A stretch of 36,476 bases of DNA from Moraxellaceae bacterium (GTDB lineage Bacteria; Pseudomonadota; Gammaproteobacteria; Pseudomonadales; Moraxellaceae): NCBI GenBank assembly GCA_003543245.1, contig DPJB01000037.1:221161-257636 (forward strand). Direction: 5' to 3'. Position numbers and translations under genes: made by a program. Positions 23,119 to 31,743 of the stretch are shown here, one piece after another (within the stretch, counting starts at the first letter, position 1; each line of letters begins with the position of its first letter). The notes beneath the pieces are model-generated. The model was given only the letters and a program-made list of their open reading frames with translations, was not told the origin of the DNA and searched no databases.

Positions 23119-24412
23119 TAGAAACTACTCCAGAATCCTGAACAGCATCATCCGCCAGAATACTGGCAAGAGACTGCTTCAGCTCGACATCAATGGATTC
23201 ATTTACGCGCAGCAGCGCCGGCTTCAGCACACTCACCCAGTGATCATCCGCATGAAGCCGCTCAAGATCTGCAGGCTGCGGTAATGACCATGGCAATGCC
23301 CTGTAAAAGCCTGAAAAACTGATTTTCTCGAGATTACGGGCCAGCACATACGAACCATTATCCGTGCGCTGGATAATATGTTCACGCTGCAGTATATCGG
23401 CAAACTGAAACCAGAGTTCTGTCTCTTGCCCACCCAGAATGCTCAACGCCTCGATGTCCGTCACGGTACCGCCATGCAACTGCTTTCGCCAGAAAAGCTG
23501 CAGTACATCAAGCAATGCAAGCACAGGGTGACGGCTAGCCAACCCGGTTCGCCGAAACACGGCCAATCCGCGGGTAACTTCCACGCCAAGTAGAATTATG
23601 ATCCAGGAAACATAAATCCAGATCAGAAAAACGGGCACGGCAGCAAAGGCGCCATACACTAGGGTATAGGAAGAGAAATGGCTGACAAACAGGCCAAAGC
23701 CCTTCTTGGCAAGCTCGAACAGAAATGCGGCAAACAGCCCGCCCCAGAAGCCTGCACGCAATGGCACCTTGCAATTGGGGACAGCTACATACAACAACAT
23801 GAAGGCCAGTGTCGTCGATACAAATGGCAACAGCTGCAAACCAGGCGCTACATCATGAACGACGGAAGCAGCCGTGCTGAACAGCTTGAGCGAGGTCAGG
23901 TAGGAAGAAATCCCGAAACCAGCGCCAAGCAGAAGTGGCCCCAGGCTGAGCACTGCCCAGTAACGCAGAAAAGCCACCACTCCCTTGCGGGCCACACGCA
24001 CCTTCCATATTTCATTAAAGGCCTGCTCAATCGTAACCAGCATCATCAAGGCCGTTACAAACAACATGCCAACACCCACAACAGTCAGGCCTCGTGCCTG
24101 CTGTGCAAACTGGTGCAAGCGCTCCTGTAACGCGGCACCGGTACTGGGAATAAAGTGCTCAAATACAAAGTTCTGGATATCGACACTAACGTGTTGCAGG
24201 GAGGGAATGCCTGACAGGATGGCGAAGGTCACTGTCATGATTGGTACCACCGCAAAAAGCGTGGTGTAGGTCAGCACAATAGCGTTCTGCCGGCAGTTGT
24301 CAGCCTGAAAGCGCCGCACTACAAACCGGATAAAAGACAGACTCTGGCGCAAAACAGGTAGCGGCATGGGTTTTCCAGTGGAATCAGGCAACCGGTCAAG
24401 TATTCCCGTCAT
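23105..24412 (-). CDS. YihY/BrkB family inner-membrane protein
   Basis: This 435-aa protein of the YihY (UPF0761, formerly called ribonuclease BN-like) family has about six membrane helices in the first 300 residues, including the family segment ALVLTYTTLFAVVPIM in slightly varied form (AIVLTYTTLFAVVPIMTV). A C-terminal cytoplasmic winged-helix-like domain of about 120 residues follows. The start at 24412 has AGGTGA about 5 bases upstream; a second ATG at 24367 is possible. The biochemical role of the family is unsettled. It lies divergent from arsC, as recalled for Pseudomonas, where a yihY homologue flanks arsC-wrbA. Confidence 0.87.
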   Translation of the reverse strand: MTGILDRLPDSTGKPMPLPVLRQSLSFIRFVVRRFQADNCRQNAIVLTYTTLFAVVPIMTVTFAILSGIPSLQHVSVDIQNFVFEHFIPSTGAALQERLHQFAQQARGLTVVGVGMLFVTALMMLVTIEQAFNEIWKVRVARKGVVAFLRYWAVLSLGPLLLGAGFGISSYLTSLKLFSTAASVVHDVAPGLQLLPFVSTTLAFMLLYVAVPNCKVPLRAGFWGGLFAAFLFELAKKGFGLFVSHFSSYTLVYGAFAAVPVFLIWIYVSWIIILLGVEVTRGLAVFRRTGLASRHPVLALLDVLQLFWRKQLHGGTVTDIEALSILGGQETELWFQFADILQREHIIQRTDNGSYVLARNLEKISFSGFYRALPWSLPQPADLERLHADDHWVSVLKPALLRVNESIDVELKQSLASILADDAVQDSGVVSNECD

Positions 24413-24429
24413 GGTGTCACCTGTCGAGT

Positions 24430-24458
24430 GTGACCTGCCCTGCCTTCACGGCTACAAT
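24430..24458 (+). promoter_or_regulatory. Predicted sigma-70 promoter of arsC-wrbA
   Basis: GTGACC (24430-24435) and TACAAT (24453-24458) are spaced 17 bases apart. Transcription would start about 20 bases upstream of the arsC ATG, within the 75-bp gap to the divergent yihY. Confidence 0.5.
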
Positions 24459-24487
24459 GCCGGCGATTGCCATGACGATACCTGCCC

Positions 24488-24835
24488 ATGCTTACGATCT
24501 ATCACAACCCTCGCTGCTCCAAGTCACGCGAGGCTTTGGCGCTACTGGAAGCATCCGGACGGCCACTGACCGTTATCCGCTACCTTGAGACCCCTCCGGA
24601 CAGCGCCCAGCTGCTGCAACTGGTTCGCCAGCTTGATATACCTGTCCGGGAGCTTTTGCGCACCGGGGAAGAGGAATACGAAACCCTTGGCCTGTCATCT
24701 CCTGAGCTGACTGAAGCCAGGATCATTGATGCAATAACACAGTATCCGCGCCTGCTGGAGCGGCCAATCGTGGTAAATGGCGACCGGGCCGTCATTGCCC
24801 GACCACCTGAACGCCTCAAGGAGCTGCTGAAGTGA
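24488..24835 (+). CDS. arsC: ArsC-family arsenate reductase (glutaredoxin type)
   Basis: This 115-aa thioredoxin-fold protein of the ArsC/Spx family starts MLTIYHNPRCSKSREAL with a catalytic Cys in NPRCSKS. The arginines that bind arsenate in E. coli ArsC have counterparts in ELLRTGEEEY, LLERPIVV and AVIARPPERL. It would reduce arsenate to arsenite with glutathione/glutaredoxin. No arsR or arsB is nearby; this is the chromosomal arsC-wrbA pairing, so the in vivo role may differ from resistance. Its stop overlaps the GTG start of wrbA by 4 bases. Confidence 0.9.
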   Translation: MLTIYHNPRCSKSREALALLEASGRPLTVIRYLETPPDSAQLLQLVRQLDIPVRELLRTGEEEYETLGLSSPELTEARIIDAITQYPRLLERPIVVNGDRAVIARPPERLKELLK

Positions 24836-25431
24836 GTAACACTCCGTACGTACTGGTGCTTTACTACAGCCGTCATGGTGCAACCCGCACAATGGCGAAG
24901 CTGATTGCCCGAGGCATTGAAAAGGAAGGAATGGATGTGCGCCTTCGAACCGTTCCCGCAGTCTCAACAGTAACCGAAGCAACTGCTCCCGACATCCCCG
25001 AGGATGGAGAGCTTTACTGCACAGAGGAAGACCTGGCCCACTGTGCCGGCCTGGCCATGGGCAGCCCGACCCGCTTCGGCAACATGGCTGCCCCACTCAA
25101 GTACTTCCTGGATGGAACCAGTGGCCTATGGCTGAACGGCGCACTGATCGACAAGCCAGCCGTGGTATTCACCTCCACAAGCTCGTTGCACGGCGGTCAG
25201 GAAACCACATTGGTCAGCATGATGCTGCCCTTGCTGCACCACGGCATGAGCATTCTTGGCTTGCCCTACTCCGAGGCCGGTCTGCTGAAAACTACCGCCG
25301 GTGGCACCCCCTATGGCGCCAGTCACCTGGCCGGGGCAGACAGCAAGCGCCCGGTGGATGACACAGAAAGTGATCTATGCGTGGCGCTAGGTCAGCGTCT
25401 GGCCCGCCACGCGCGAAGGGGGCTGTCATGA
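24832..25431 (+). CDS. wrbA: NAD(P)H:quinone oxidoreductase WrbA
   Basis: This 199-aa flavodoxin-like enzyme carries out two-electron reduction of quinones with FMN. The FMN phosphate loop is YYSRHGATRTMA, and WrbA-specific segments GSPTRFGNMAAPLKYFLDG, TSTSSLHGGQETTL and GGTPYGASHLAG are all present. Translation starts at GTG 24832 within the end of arsC (GTGA), and its own stop overlaps the ATG of the DUF2069 gene (ATGA). The three genes therefore form a tightly coupled operon. Confidence 0.94.
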   Translation: MSNTPYVLVLYYSRHGATRTMAKLIARGIEKEGMDVRLRTVPAVSTVTEATAPDIPEDGELYCTEEDLAHCAGLAMGSPTRFGNMAAPLKYFLDGTSGLWLNGALIDKPAVVFTSTSSLHGGQETTLVSMMLPLLHHGMSILGLPYSEAGLLKTTAGGTPYGASHLAGADSKRPVDDTESDLCVALGQRLARHARRGLS

Positions 25432-25796
25432 GTAGTTCGCGTGCCGATCAGGCTCGAAAGGTGACCCTTGGCCTGCTGGCTGCCCTGCTGGTCCTGATGA
25501 CGGTTGAAACGATCCTGTTTGCACCTCCCGGCATACAGGTGATGGCCATAGCGGTAGTGATTGCCATCAAGATCATTCCGCCGGGACTCTTCTACTGGCC
25601 CGTAGCCAAAGGCCGTGCCTTCAGTGCTGTATGGCTGGGCATACTGCTACTGCCCTATTTCTGCTGGGCAGTGCTGGGAGGAATGGTGGCAGGTCTGGAG
25701 GGAGGGGTTGCAGTCATCAAGGCCATCCTGACCGCTGGCTGCTTTGTGTCTGCCATGTACTTTGCCAAATGGCAGCGGGCGGCAACCGGGCAATGA
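25428..25796 (+). CDS. DUF2069 membrane protein
   Basis: This 122-aa hydrophobic protein with four predicted membrane helices fits the DUF2069 family found after wrbA in many gammaproteobacteria. The ATG at 25428 overlaps the wrbA stop and has AAGGGGG upstream; an earlier in-frame start at 25377 would lie deep inside wrbA. The function is unknown. It ends the conserved plus-strand operon, followed by a convergent gene set. A weak inverted repeat (CATGGCGA at 25811-25818 and TCGCCATG at 25833-25840) lies in the gap. Confidence 0.85.
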   Translation: MSSSRADQARKVTLGLLAALLVLMTVETILFAPPGIQVMAIAVVIAIKIIPPGLFYWPVAKGRAFSAVWLGILLLPYFCWAVLGGMVAGLEGGVAVIKAILTAGCFVSAMYFAKWQRAATGQ

Positions 25797-25852
25797 ATAA
25801 CGACTGCTTCCATGGCGACCAAGTGCAATGAATCGCCATGAAAACCGCAACA

Positions 25853-26473
25853 TCACTTCGGTTGCTGATCCAGCCACACTCTGAAGCCTGCCCTGTCCTC
25901 AGGAGAGGCACGTCCCCAGACATCTTTCAACAGATCCAGATGCGTCGGCCCCTGCGTCTTGCTGTCAGACGAGTCAAACGCCTTGGTGATGGTATCGACC
26001 AGCGACGCCTCGGCATAGGACTTGATCGCCGTCGATTCCGTCACAGCACCACTGCTCTCATCCACCAGACGGAATTTTGGATCCTTTGCAAACTTTCTGG
26101 CCACCTCAAGAGAGCCCTGCTTATCCATTTCAATGCGGTATTCGTGCCCGGCCACTGCTGTAAACCTCAAAGCAGACTGCCTTGACCGGACAACCTCATG
26201 TTCTTCAGAGTTGATCTGGAAAAGCTCGACGTAGCGCAGGCTAAATACATGTTCACCTGGCAACACGGCAAGCAACTGGCCCCTCTGCAAAAGACTTCCT
26301 GTCTGCTCCTGCCCATCAAGAGCCATCACCTGAACCTGCTCGGGCAAACGAATCATTGCCGTCTCAGCAGCAGGCCTCAATGCCCCCTCATACAATTTCG
26401 CAGGTCCAGGAGCTGCACAACCTGCCAGCATAATGGCGAAGAAACTGATAGCCAGCCATTCTTTCCGGCTCAT
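25853..26473 (-). CDS. Putative lipoprotein, DUF2057 (YccT)-like
   Basis: This 206-aa predicted lipoprotein has a signal sequence ending in a lipobox LAGC at about residues 16-19. The mature part starts with MIRLPEQVQVMALDGQ, then PGEHVFSLRYVELF, EVVRSRQSALRFTAVAGHEYRI and ARKFAKDPKFRLVDESSG. It ends DVWGRASPEDRAGFRVWL. This order of motifs and the Trp-rich end resemble DUF2057/YccT proteins, though the match was made by eye. GGAGG lies 4 bases before the ATG. It is downstream of two large secreted-protein genes on the same strand, but a terminator separates them. Confidence 0.6.
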   Translation of the reverse strand: MSRKEWLAISFFAIMLAGCAAPGPAKLYEGALRPAAETAMIRLPEQVQVMALDGQEQTGSLLQRGQLLAVLPGEHVFSLRYVELFQINSEEHEVVRSRQSALRFTAVAGHEYRIEMDKQGSLEVARKFAKDPKFRLVDESSGAVTESTAIKSYAEASLVDTITKAFDSSDSKTQGPTHLDLLKDVWGRASPEDRAGFRVWLDQQPK

Positions 26474-26507
26474 ACAACCTCCATAAATCAGTATTCATCA
26501 GGCAAAA

Positions 26508-26533
26508 AAAAGGCTGCTTTACGCAGCCTTTTT
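26508..26533 (-). terminator. Terminator after the CSLREA operon
   Basis: Perfect 11-bp arms (AAAAAGGCTGC / GCAGCCTTTTT) around a TTAC loop. It follows the second CSLREA gene on the minus strand, ends in a run of seven T, and lies just upstream of the lipoprotein ribosome binding site. Confidence 0.85.
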
Positions 26534-26534
26534 A

Positions 26535-28652
26535 TCAGACAGATCGCGTCCGTCGCAAGAAGGCAAGCACGCCAAGCCCCAACAGCATCCAGTCAAAGCT
26601 ACCGCCCCTGCTGCTTTCAGGATCCGGAGCATCTGTACGGATTGTAACTGTTGCAGCAGCAGACTCCAGAGGATCTTCACCTGCATGCTGGTCATATATC
26701 GAGTAGTCAAACTCTTCGGTAAACGGAGAGAGATTGTTATCGGCGCTGTATACCAGTGGCCCACCCTTGAAGCATACACTACCTTCAACCGGGTCACCCG
26801 TACCTGTCGCAGCAGGACAAGTAACAAGCTCCCCCGAAACAAAACCAAGCGGTGTCTTTACTCCGGCACGGCCACTGATCGTGCCGCCCTTAATCATAAT
26901 GATGAGCTTCTCACCAGCAATGGCATCTTCATCCTTGTCATTTGACAACAGGTCCAGCTGCACTGTTGTGACACCAACTGGTCGCATATAGTAGTCATCA
27001 TGAGTAATCGGCTTGAGGTTACTGATGAAAACCTCAACCTGCGCCGCATCGGTAACCGTGCCAACTGGAGCAGCCGTGCCGTCCAGCAACTGGTAATAGC
27101 ATTTTATGGGTGTTGTTGCCGACGTAACCACGCGGCTTGTATCAACCTTCAAGCGCGGGAGAGGATGCTCGCTATCAGGAGCCAGATCAGCCGGCTCGAT
27201 ACTGCAGGCAGAATCAGAGATTTCTGTGCCGCTACGGTTCACAATCTGGAAGTTAAGTGGCTTGGTGATAACCGGGGTAGCCGAGCCATCCTCGCCATAA
27301 GAGTCGTTTGCCAGAACATCCACAAAGGCAATACGACCATCTCCAGTCTGATTCTTGCCCTCATCATCAACTGCCGCCAGCTGCAGGCGCTCAAGAGCAC
27401 CAATATCGCAACTAGCCACATTATCCCTGCTCAGATTACGCTGATCCGTTCCCTTGCAGCCATCCGTGACCTTATCGAGAATGCTTGAGGCTGTCAGAAG
27501 CGGCAAATAGCCATCCGTAAGACCACCATAAGCAGCCAAGCCATCGCTTTCAAACTCGGTCATGTCCGCCAGCACAATAACCTTGTTAGCAACATCATTG
27601 TCAGCTCCAAGATCATCAACCGTGCAATTTGCCGCGGCATTTACATAGCAAGCTGCTGAGTTTTGTGCAAAGACAGAGTTTTTGACGAGAACTGTTTTAT
27701 GCCCACTGGAAACAACCACAGCCCTGCCCGTATTCTTGGCCGCCGTTACAAACTCAAGAGTGATTGACGCATCAGTTGCACCAAAACTGTCTGCATAATG
27801 CAACGTACCTGCACTGGCATTAGATAAATTGGCAGACAGTGTAGATGCAGTAATGGAAACCGTGACATTACCACACATTGCAATAGCACCAGCACCAGCA
27901 CCAGAGCTGTTACCACTCAATGTTGAGCGATTAATGTTAAGCGTTCTGGAAATATTGCCATCCAGATAGCAGCTCATATCTATCGCGCCCCCCATCTGGC
28001 TCGCCACATTCCCAGACAGTGTGGAGTCACTTATTGTCAGACCAGCCAAACCCGAGAGAAAAATGGCACCGCCACGCACTGCATTACTACTACCGATACG
28101 CACGTTCTCCAGTGAAACAGAGCCGCTGGACAGGATGGCACCACCATAATTATTGCTAGCCAACGTGTCCGAGGGATTCCCTCCTTCCAGAATCAGGTCA
28201 ACCAATTCAAGACCAGAAGATGAGCTTGATGCATTGATCAGACGAATGTTTTTACCTGCTGCAGGCCTGATGGTAGTCAATGGCCTCAACCGACTGGTAT
28301 CGCTACCCGTCATAGGGTCAGGCTCGGCAGTACCAAACTTGTCATCAACCGTACGATAGGTATTGGCACCTGCAATTATCGTATCCTGTTTGATGAGCAG
28401 CTCTTTATTAAGCTCATAGATACCCGACTTGAGCTGAATGCGGTTTTCAGCCCGGTTCAAGCCGGCAGGACAGCCTCCATAAGCAACACTAGTATTGATT
28501 GCCTTGACCGCTTCCCGAAGAGAGCAGTTCTCAGGATCCGTACCATCCTGATCAGCCCTCGTTGTCACAGTGATCGTAACTGCAACCACATTGAAAGAAG
28601 CCGTCAGAACAATTGCGAAACATAGGCCGCGAATCAACCTGAATACATTCAT
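26535..28652 (-). CDS. Secreted CSLREA / choice-of-anchor Q protein with GlyGly-CTERM-like tail (B)
   Basis: This is a 705-aa exported protein. A signal peptide (about residues 1-24) is followed by the CSLREA motif in NCSLREAVKAINTS. A right-handed parallel beta-helix region rich in GGAI and SGN turns spans about residues 125-350. The choice-of-anchor segment runs from CKGTDQR to CDIGALE, near residue 430. Two Ig-like Big_9-type modules follow (VDVLANDSYGEDG and LDLLSNDKDEDA). The end is GGSFDWMLLGLGVLAFLRRTRS: Gly-Gly, hydrophobic helix, basic cluster, resembling rhombosortase-processed GlyGly-CTERM proteins. Its start overlaps the upstream gene by 4 bases. A surface or secreted role such as adhesion or glycan binding is a guess. 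Confidence 0.8.
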   Translation of the reverse strand: MNVFRLIRGLCFAIVLTASFNVVAVTITVTTRADQDGTDPENCSLREAVKAINTSVAYGGCPAGLNRAENRIQLKSGIYELNKELLIKQDTIIAGANTYRTVDDKFGTAEPDPMTGSDTSRLRPLTTIRPAAGKNIRLINASSSSSGLELVDLILEGGNPSDTLASNNYGGAILSSGSVSLENVRIGSSNAVRGGAIFLSGLAGLTISDSTLSGNVASQMGGAIDMSCYLDGNISRTLNINRSTLSGNSSGAGAGAIAMCGNVTVSITASTLSANLSNASAGTLHYADSFGATDASITLEFVTAAKNTGRAVVVSSGHKTVLVKNSVFAQNSAACYVNAAANCTVDDLGADNDVANKVIVLADMTEFESDGLAAYGGLTDGYLPLLTASSILDKVTDGCKGTDQRNLSRDNVASCDIGALERLQLAAVDDEGKNQTGDGRIAFVDVLANDSYGEDGSATPVITKPLNFQIVNRSGTEISDSACSIEPADLAPDSEHPLPRLKVDTSRVVTSATTPIKCYYQLLDGTAAPVGTVTDAAQVEVFISNLKPITHDDYYMRPVGVTTVQLDLLSNDKDEDAIAGEKLIIMIKGGTISGRAGVKTPLGFVSGELVTCPAATGTGDPVEGSVCFKGGPLVYSADNNLSPFTEEFDYSIYDQHAGEDPLESAAATVTIRTDAPDPESSRGGSFDWMLLGLGVLAFLRRTRSV

Positions 28653-30850
28653 GCTCGCGATGCTCCCCGACGAATACGGCGGTGCGACAGGAGCGCGCCC
28701 AATCCGATCAAACCAAGCCAGTCAAATGCCCCACCGTCATCCAGGACACCATCACTCACAGCACCGGATTCAGGCTCGCTGCTAATCGTTGCCAATATAC
28801 CTCGCGTACGACTGGCCGGATGTGAATAGTCATTAAGGCGACTGGCTGTTGTTGTCACTTCTATGCGGAAAGTATCAAAACCATGAAAGTCCGAGTACGA
28901 CTGATAGAAGTAACCCTTACGGTCTGCAGTCAGTTTGACGACCCCCTTGGAAGGAGCCTGTGAAAGCCAGGGACAGGATTCAGCTACTCCCGTCAAAGGA
29001 GCAGTCGGAAGAATCACCGGACAAATCGTAGAGGCATTTGCCGGCAGATAAAGCTCCTCGTCACTACCCTCGACCAGGTCAGCCGCAAAGGTCTGTTCAA
29101 ATCGTCCGGTAACAAGAAAGTTACCGGCATTCACCCGCTCATTGATGAACTGAAACTCGATTGCCCCAATATCACAGCGCCCTGCCTGACCACGATTAGA
29201 TGTACGCTGATCCTGGCCTGGACAAGCCGACATAATTTCACCAATCGACCCTTTGTTAATCAGGCCTGAAAACTGGTCGGCCGGATCAACACCAGGCACC
29301 AGTGTCGGCAAATAACGCGGCACATAAAAATCAGTCACGCCATCATCATCAAAGTCACGAGGGCACAGCATGCCTGCCGTATCCTCGTAACAACTCTTGT
29401 CGGCATCAGCAACTGCAACAAGATTTCCGTTATTGACCGTATTGGATGGATCAACAAACTGGCAGCTGGAGTTCGCCATGTTGAACTTCGGCGCATTGGC
29501 CGTCGGCCAGGCAGCAGGAACACCGGAGCAAATCCCTGAAACCACCGAATTATAAACATGCACATTGCTCGCTTCGAGCGCCAGATCCGTGCCCGAAAAT
29601 GCAATGGCACCGGCAACATTATCAATAATGGTAAGAGCATTCAGCTTCACATTCTCATTGACAGCAAGTGCATAGCCATCGTTGCCATGAAATGTCACGT
29701 TCTCAATATTGCTCGATGAGAAGCCGCTAACCAGACTGCCACTTGCAATCATGACTGCCTCTGCTGCATCACGGTTTTCTGCAATCAATGCACGGGAAAG
29801 CAACAGACCGTTACGTTCCATGTAAATTGCCGAGCCACTGTTTGCATGCCCGTTGAGCAATGCAGCAGAGGCTGCGTTCAGAATACCTTCATCATCCACA
29901 TAAATGATGCCGCCCTTATCTGCACTGCCACCACGAACCGCTACAGACTCCAGCTCCAGAGTTTCGTTCGTATAGAAAACACCACCTTTGGAGCCGGGCA
30001 CTGGCGTACCGCAAGCTGCGGGAATCACATTTGCAGAAACCATGTGCGCCGGCAGGTTAGAGGCGCCGCAACCTACAAAATCGACCATCGAAAACTTGAC
30101 AGCACTATCCTCATACACGCTGACCTTGATGATCCTGTCCGGTGTAACAGCAGGTAACAGCTCAGCCGCGCATGTCGCTCCTCCCGTCACCACCGACACC
30201 ACATTTATCCCGGTATCAAATGGCACTGATGAGCGCAAACTCCAGGCGCCAACAGGATCACTCAGAACGGTGTTGATCAACAGGTTCTTGGCGTCAGTTG
30301 CCGGGCCTTTGGCGTAAAGACAAACCAGTGTTTCACCGGCAACCGTTGTACCAGTGAAATACGGTAAAACAGTGGATGTATGCCGGTCACCAATGGTGCC
30401 CGTATCCGAGGCTGGATCCATATCCAGTTGCGCATCCACACTGCCGAGATTCTCGGTCAAGGGTGGCCCGTCGATCCTGAAGGCCTGGGATGCCTTTACC
30501 CATACAAACGGGCTTGCAGGCACCTTGGCAGTCGACTCTTCACCATGTATGACAATGGAAGTATCAATATCGATCGGACCTTTGCCCGCATCAATCACAT
30601 AGGCTGCAGCCTTGTACGGCAACGTGATGATATTGGCAGTAGTAGCCTCTCCCTCACGCGCACAACCGTTGCCATGGCTCGCCGGTCGGGTGGCTGCAGG
30701 AATGTTCAGATAGGTAACCGCGTCCCGGAGCGAGCAGGTACTCGCATTCGAATCATCGGCAGTAGTATCCACAATCACCGTATCAGCCTTTGCGAACGGG
30801 ATGTGCAGGGCAAGAAGCGCAACGAGAAGGCTTCCCCGGGACCAGGGCAT
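28649..30850 (-). CDS. Secreted CSLREA / choice-of-anchor Q protein with GlyGly-CTERM-like tail (A)
   Basis: This 733-aa exported protein is the first gene of the pair. A signal peptide (LLVALLALHIPFAKA) precedes TCSLRDAVTYLN, a variant of the CSLREA motif. A beta-helix-like region follows (about 290-440), then a calcium-loop-like DFDDDGVTDF near residue 500. The choice-of-anchor segment CPGQDQRTSNRGQAGRCDIG follows, and then a beta domain. The C-terminus GGAFDWLGLIGLGALLSHRR matches the tail type of the downstream paralogue (GG-S/A-FDW), so both are probably sorted by the same rhombosortase, which is not in the window. GGAG lies 9 bases before the ATG. Base composition is visibly lower in GC than hda next to it. 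Confidence 0.8.
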   Translation of the reverse strand: MPWSRGSLLVALLALHIPFAKADTVIVDTTADDSNASTCSLRDAVTYLNIPAATRPASHGNGCAREGEATTANIITLPYKAAAYVIDAGKGPIDIDTSIVIHGEESTAKVPASPFVWVKASQAFRIDGPPLTENLGSVDAQLDMDPASDTGTIGDRHTSTVLPYFTGTTVAGETLVCLYAKGPATDAKNLLINTVLSDPVGAWSLRSSVPFDTGINVVSVVTGGATCAAELLPAVTPDRIIKVSVYEDSAVKFSMVDFVGCGASNLPAHMVSANVIPAACGTPVPGSKGGVFYTNETLELESVAVRGGSADKGGIIYVDDEGILNAASAALLNGHANSGSAIYMERNGLLLSRALIAENRDAAEAVMIASGSLVSGFSSSNIENVTFHGNDGYALAVNENVKLNALTIIDNVAGAIAFSGTDLALEASNVHVYNSVVSGICSGVPAAWPTANAPKFNMANSSCQFVDPSNTVNNGNLVAVADADKSCYEDTAGMLCPRDFDDDGVTDFYVPRYLPTLVPGVDPADQFSGLINKGSIGEIMSACPGQDQRTSNRGQAGRCDIGAIEFQFINERVNAGNFLVTGRFEQTFAADLVEGSDEELYLPANASTICPVILPTAPLTGVAESCPWLSQAPSKGVVKLTADRKGYFYQSYSDFHGFDTFRIEVTTTASRLNDYSHPASRTRGILATISSEPESGAVSDGVLDDGGAFDWLGLIGLGALLSHRRIRRGASRA

Positions 30851-31017
30851 GGAGGTGCTCTCCTGAAAATACGTGTTTTCTTTTTCTATTAAGGCGGAGC
30901 CGCTTGGGCATGCTAGCCGCGGGCCACCGGCAGAAGCTGTTATTTTTTGTTATTCATCAGCCCGAGGGCGGCGTAACTGTCGCACATTCTGCGGGTCTAC
31001 GGCAAGGTTCACCCCGG

Positions 31018-31743
31018 TCAGGGAGCGACGCCCCGGTCAGGCTCAGGCCGCTCCAGACACTCACGCACAAACGGAATCGTCAGCCGGCGAGCTGCCCGCA
31101 AGGACAGTTGATCCAGTCGCTCAAGGCACGCCTGCAGGGCACCCGGCTCCCGGGGGGCCCGGACAACCAGATATCTGAGTACGTCTGCCTCCAGTACCCA
31201 GCCCCTTCTATGGGCAGCCGCCTGAATCAGCTGCTCCCGACTCTGGTCATCCGGCAGTCTCATTGCCCAGCAAGGAGCCAGTCCAAGCCGGGACATCAGG
31301 TCCGGCAGCACCAACCCCAATCCGGCAGGCACCGCATCTGCCGCAAACACCAGACGCACCCCGGCTGCCCGGCACCTGTTGAAGCAATGAAACAGCGCCT
31401 CTTCCCACTCCCGGCACCCGGCTATGACCTGGATATCATCCAGGGCGAGCAGATCACTGGTCTCCAGACCATCCAGAATCCCGGCGGAAGCCCCGTCGAG
31501 AGCAGCCAGCGGCACAAGTACACTGCGCAGACCAGCGCTTTCCGCCTCTGCACACAGTGCCAACAAGAAATGACTGCGTCCGGAGCCTTGCCGGCCATGC
31601 ACATACAGCAAGCCCGCTGATTGACGCAGCAGATCTTCTCCAGCCCTCACCAGTCCGGCATAGCTGTCACCGGCAAAGTCCGTGAGGCGAGCATCAGGAC
31701 GTGGCCGTACATGATTCAGCAGTAACTGCTCACCCGGCTGCAT
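31018..31743 (-). CDS. hda: DnaA regulatory inactivator Hda
   Basis: This 241-aa AAA+ protein is homologous to the DnaA ATPase domain and, bound to the sliding clamp, triggers DnaA-ATP hydrolysis after initiation. The N-terminus MQPGEQLLLNHV holds the clamp-binding QLxL motif. The P-loop GRQGSGRSH has the Hda-type GRS ending (compare E. coli REGAGRSH), and Walker B is LLALDDIQ. Three ATG codons in a row follow GAGG; the third (31743) has the best spacing and puts the clamp motif at the N-terminus. The start overlaps the end of perM by 14 bases. Confidence 0.9.
   Translation of the reverse strand: MQPGEQLLLNHVRPRPDARLTDFAGDSYAGLVRAGEDLLRQSAGLLYVHGRQGSGRSHFLLALCAEAESAGLRSVLVPLAALDGASAGILDGLETSDLLALDDIQVIAGCREWEEALFHCFNRCRAAGVRLVFAADAVPAGLGLVLPDLMSRLGLAPCWAMRLPDDQSREQLIQAAAHRRGWVLEADVLRYLVVRAPREPGALQACLERLDQLSLRAARRLTIPFVRECLERPEPDRGVAP

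Noticed and set aside
25811..25840. Inverted repeat CATGGCGA / TCGCCATG as a terminator between DUF2069 and the lipoprotein gene
   Set aside because: The loop is 14 bases and there is no T run on either strand, so it is too weak to list as a terminator.
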